Below, in pieces: positions 61,583-64,000 of a DNA stretch of 64,000 bases; within the stretch, counting starts at the first letter, position 1; every line of letters begins with the position of its first letter. The translations under genes and the position numbers were made by a program. The DNA comes from Gordonia hydrophobica NBRC 16057. Its GTDB lineage: Bacteria; Actinomycetota; Actinomycetes; Mycobacteriales; Mycobacteriaceae. Below the pieces are notes generated by a model. It was not told the origin of the DNA. It searched no databases and saw only the letters and a list, made by a program, of their open reading frames with translations. The stretch spans positions 1 through 64,000 of the forward strand of contig NZ_BCWU01000008.1 of assembly GCF_001592365.1 (NCBI RefSeq). Reading direction: 5' to 3'.

Positions 61583-64000
61583 ATGAGCAACACTGTCGCC
61601 GTCGTCGGACACGGCATGGTCGGCCACCGGTTCATCGAAGCGCTGCGCGCCCGCGACACCGAGGCGCACTGGCGGATCGTGGTGTTCGGCGAGGAGTCCG
61701 ACGCCGCGTACGACCGCGTCGGACTGTCCGGCTACGTCGGGGCGTGGGACCGTGCCGCCCTGGCCCTGCCCGGATCGCAGTATCCCGACGACCCCTCCGT
61801 CGAGCTGCACGTCGATCAGCGCGTGGTGCGCATCGACCGTGCCAATCGAGTGGTGCACACCGCGGACGGCGGCGAGACCGGCTACGACGCGCTCGTGCTC
61901 GCCACCGGGTCCCGTGCCTTCGTCCCGCCGGTCGCCGGGGCCGATACCCCCGGCTGTCACGTCTATCGCACCCTCGACGACCTCGACGCCATCCGCGCGG
62001 ACGCCGAACGCGCCCTCGCCACCGCGTCCGACAGCACGCCCGTCGGCGTGGTGGTCGGCGGCGGGCTCCTCGGCCTCGAAGCCGCCAACGCCCTTCGACT
62101 CCTCGGCCTCGCCCCGCACGTCGTGGAGGTGAACCCGCGCCTGATGCCGCAGCAGGTCGACACCGGCGGCGGCGAGCACCTGTCGCGGATGATCGGCGAA
62201 CTCGACATCGAGATCTCGCTGTCGTCCGGCGTCACCGGCATCGAACCCGGCGATTCCGGGATCCGCGTGACGCTGGCCGACGGCACCGTCGTCGACGCGG
62301 CGCTCCTCGTCTTCGCCGCAGGCGTCCGTCCGCGCGATGAACTCGCGCGCGACTGCGGACTCGCCGTCGCCGAGCGCGGCGGCGTGCTCACCGACGAGCA
62401 CTGCGTGACCAGCGACACCGACGTCTACGCGATCGGCGAGGTGGCCGCCATCGACGGCCGCTGCTACGGTCTCGTCGCGCCCGGCTATGCGACCGCCGAG
62501 GTGGTCGCCGATCGGATCCTCGGCGGCGACGCGGCGTTCCCCGGCGCCGACATGTCGACCAAGCTCAAGCTGCTCGGGGTCGATGTCGCCAGCTTCGGCG
62601 ACGCCCTCAGCACCACCCCCGGCGCGCTCGACGTGGTGGTCTCCGACCCGATCGGCGGCACCTACGCCAAACTCGTCCTCTCCGACGACGTGTCGACCCT
62701 CCTCGGCGGTGTGCTGGTCGGCGACGCGAGCGCCTACGGTCTGCTCCGGCCCCTCGTCGGCTCCACCCTGCCCGGCGATCCGGTCAGCCTGATCGGTCCC
62801 GCCGGCGACGCCCCGGCTCTCGGGGTGGACGCCCTCGGCGACGACGCCCAGATCTGCTCGTGCAACGACGTCTCGAAGGGACAGCTGTGCGCGGCGATCG
62901 CCGACGGCGCGTGCGACGTCGCCGCGTTGAAGTCGTGCACGGGCGCGGGCACGTCGTGCGGCTCGTGTGTGCCGCTGCTGTCGCAGATCCTGGCCGCGGA
63001 GGGAGTCGAGCAGTCCACCGCCCTGTGCGAGCACTTCACGCAGTCGCGCTCGGAGCTGTTCGAAACGGTCCGGGCCTGCGGCATCCGCACCTTCTCCGGC
63101 ATCGTCGAACGGTTCGGCACCGGAACCGGCTGCGACATCTGCAAACCGACGGTCGCGTCGATCCTCGCGTCGATCGGCTCCGGCCACATCCTCGACGGCG
63201 AGCAGGCCTCGTTGCAGGACTCCAACGATCACTTCCTGGCCAACATCCAGCGCAACGGCACCTACTCGGTGGTGCCGCGCGTGCCCGGCGGTGACATCAC
63301 CCCCGAGCACCTGATCCTGATCGGCGAGGTCGCCAAGGACTTCGGGCTCTACACCAAGATCACCGGCGGCCAGCGCATCGACATGTTCGGCGCGACGGTC
63401 GACCAGCTCCCGCTGATCTGGCGGCGCCTGGTCGACGGCGGCATGGAGTCCGGTCACGCCTACGGGAAGTCGTTGCGCACGGTCAAGAGCTGCGTCGGCT
63501 CCGACTGGTGCCGCTACGGACAGCAGGACTCGGTGCGGATGGCGATCGATCTGGAGCTGCGCTACCGCGGGCTGCGCTCGCCGCACAAGCTCAAGATGGG
63601 AGTCTCCGGCTGCGCGCGCGAGTGCGCCGAGGCCCGCGGCAAGGACGTCGGAGTCATCGCCACCGAGAAGGGCTGGAACCTGTATGTCGGCGGCAACGGC
63701 GGCATGACGCCCCGCCACGCGCAGCTGCTCGCCGGCGACCTCGACGATGCGACCCTCATCGCCTACATCGACCGGTTCCTCATGTACTACATCCGGACCG
63801 CCGAACGCCTGCAGCGCACCGCGCCCTGGCTCGACGACCTCGACGGCGGCATCGAGCGGCTGCGGGCCGTGGTGATCGACGACAGTCTGGGGCTGGCCGC
63901 CGACTTCGAAGCCGACATGGCACGCCACGTCGCGAACTACGAATGCGAATGGAAGGGCGTCCTCGACGATCCGGAGAAGCTCCGTCGGTTCGTCTCCTTC
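61583..64000 (+). CDS. nirB: Nitrite reductase NAD(P)H large subunit, 3' end outside window
   Basis: Reduces nitrite to ammonium with NAD(P)H. It starts MSNTVAVVGHGMVGHRF. The FAD/NAD domain has LATGSRAFVPPVAG and VVGGGLLGLEAANALRLLG. Two BFD-like iron-sulfur segments follow, CSCNDVSKG with CTGAGTSCGSCVP near 424-460 and GTGTGCDICKP near 515. The sirohaem/[4Fe-4S] sites are SCVGSDWCRYG near 637 and GVSGCARECAEA near 678. 806 codons are visible, uninterrupted. The frame is open at 64000, so the C-terminus and any nirD are not seen. It is downstream of the nitrate reductase. Confidence 0.95.
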   Translation, partial: MSNTVAVVGHGMVGHRFIEALRARDTEAHWRIVVFGEESDAAYDRVGLSGYVGAWDRAALALPGSQYPDDPSVELHVDQRVVRIDRANRVVHTADGGETGYDALVLATGSRAFVPPVAGADTPGCHVYRTLDDLDAIRADAERALATASDSTPVGVVVGGGLLGLEAANALRLLGLAPHVVEVNPRLMPQQVDTGGGEHLSRMIGELDIEISLSSGVTGIEPGDSGIRVTLADGTVVDAALLVFAAGVRPRDELARDCGLAVAERGGVLTDEHCVTSDTDVYAIGEVAAIDGRCYGLVAPGYATAEVVADRILGGDAAFPGADMSTKLKLLGVDVASFGDALSTTPGALDVVVSDPIGGTYAKLVLSDDVSTLLGGVLVGDASAYGLLRPLVGSTLPGDPVSLIGPAGDAPALGVDALGDDAQICSCNDVSKGQLCAAIADGACDVAALKSCTGAGTSCGSCVPLLSQILAAEGVEQSTALCEHFTQSRSELFETVRACGIRTFSGIVERFGTGTGCDICKPTVASILASIGSGHILDGEQASLQDSNDHFLANIQRNGTYSVVPRVPGGDITPEHLILIGEVAKDFGLYTKITGGQRIDMFGATVDQLPLIWRRLVDGGMESGHAYGKSLRTVKSCVGSDWCRYGQQDSVRMAIDLELRYRGLRSPHKLKMGVSGCARECAEARGKDVGVIATEKGWNLYVGGNGGMTPRHAQLLAGDLDDATLIAYIDRFLMYYIRTAERLQRTAPWLDDLDGGIERLRAVVIDDSLGLAADFEADMARHVANYECEWKGVLDDPEKLRRFVSF

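Noticed and set aside
61559-63928. 789-codon open frame on the minus strand across nirB
   Set aside because: The plus strand encodes NirB with all cofactor motifs. The antisense frame has valine/glutamate/arginine-biased, shadow-like composition.

Overview
The window is high-GC chromosomal DNA from an actinobacterium of the order Mycobacteriales. Gordonia or a close relative is the best guess, from memory of protein similarity only. Gene order follows the Mycobacterium tuberculosis blocks Rv2924c-Rv2927c/Rv2965c-Rv2966c and then Rv2439c-Rv2477c (proB-obg-rpmA-rplU-rne-ndk-folC-valS, mobA, clpX-clpP2-clpP1-tig, nei1-rpiB, pepN, glbO-aglA, gdh, ettA). Most of the window is therefore conserved housekeeping DNA with small lineage-specific insertions.

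Layout. 1-2260: an unresolved edge, a quinone-oxidoreductase-like enzyme and an MmyB-type regulator. 2368-6553: a minus-strand cluster rsmD-coaD-sepIVA-yceD-rnc-mutM. 6619-9890: a class II sirtuin and an ectABC ectoine operon. 10175-13546: rplU-rpmA-obg-proB. 13772-23084: valS-folC-DUF4233-secreted protein-ndk-rne. 23207-25070: a marR gene divergent from two DUF202 membrane genes, then mobA. 25138-25910: a broken AbiEi-like gene between two 67-nt palindromic repeats. 25934-30332: clpX, clpP2, clpP1 and tig. 30419-31092: tRNA-Pro, tRNA-Gly and a deleted HIT gene. 31308-35458: an L,D-transpeptidase, a GYSQG serine hydrolase, nei1, rpiB and an M48 peptidase. 35506-43529: a CPWC nitroreductase, malonyl-CoA synthetase, pepN, DUF5130, a CtaJ-like protein, glbO and aglA. 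43537-51691: a conserved unknown, a thioesterase, the giant NAD-glutamate dehydrogenase and ettA. 52002-57253: a PGPGW membrane protein, a CopD/CtaG fusion, tRNA-Arg, an FAD monooxygenase and a thiolase. 57354-64000: assimilatory nitrate reductase fused to a diflavin reductase, followed by nirB, which runs off the window.

The genes serve translation and RNA turnover (rnc, rne, rsmD, obg, L21/L27, valS, ettA), proteolysis and folding (ClpXP1P2, trigger factor), base-excision repair (mutM, nei1), osmoadaptation (ectABC, with proB adjacent), respiration and copper handling (CtaJ, CtaG/CopD, GlbO), and nitrogen assimilation (nitrate reductase fusion, NirB, glutamate dehydrogenase). A perfect GlnR-type box lies before nirB.

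I found no CRISPR array, complete insertion sequence or prophage. The least explained material is intergenic: several palindromic or dispersed repeats, a 17-bp minisatellite next to the aglA ribosome-binding site, two decayed genes, and inverted repeats placed like operators next to marR, clpP1 and ectA.
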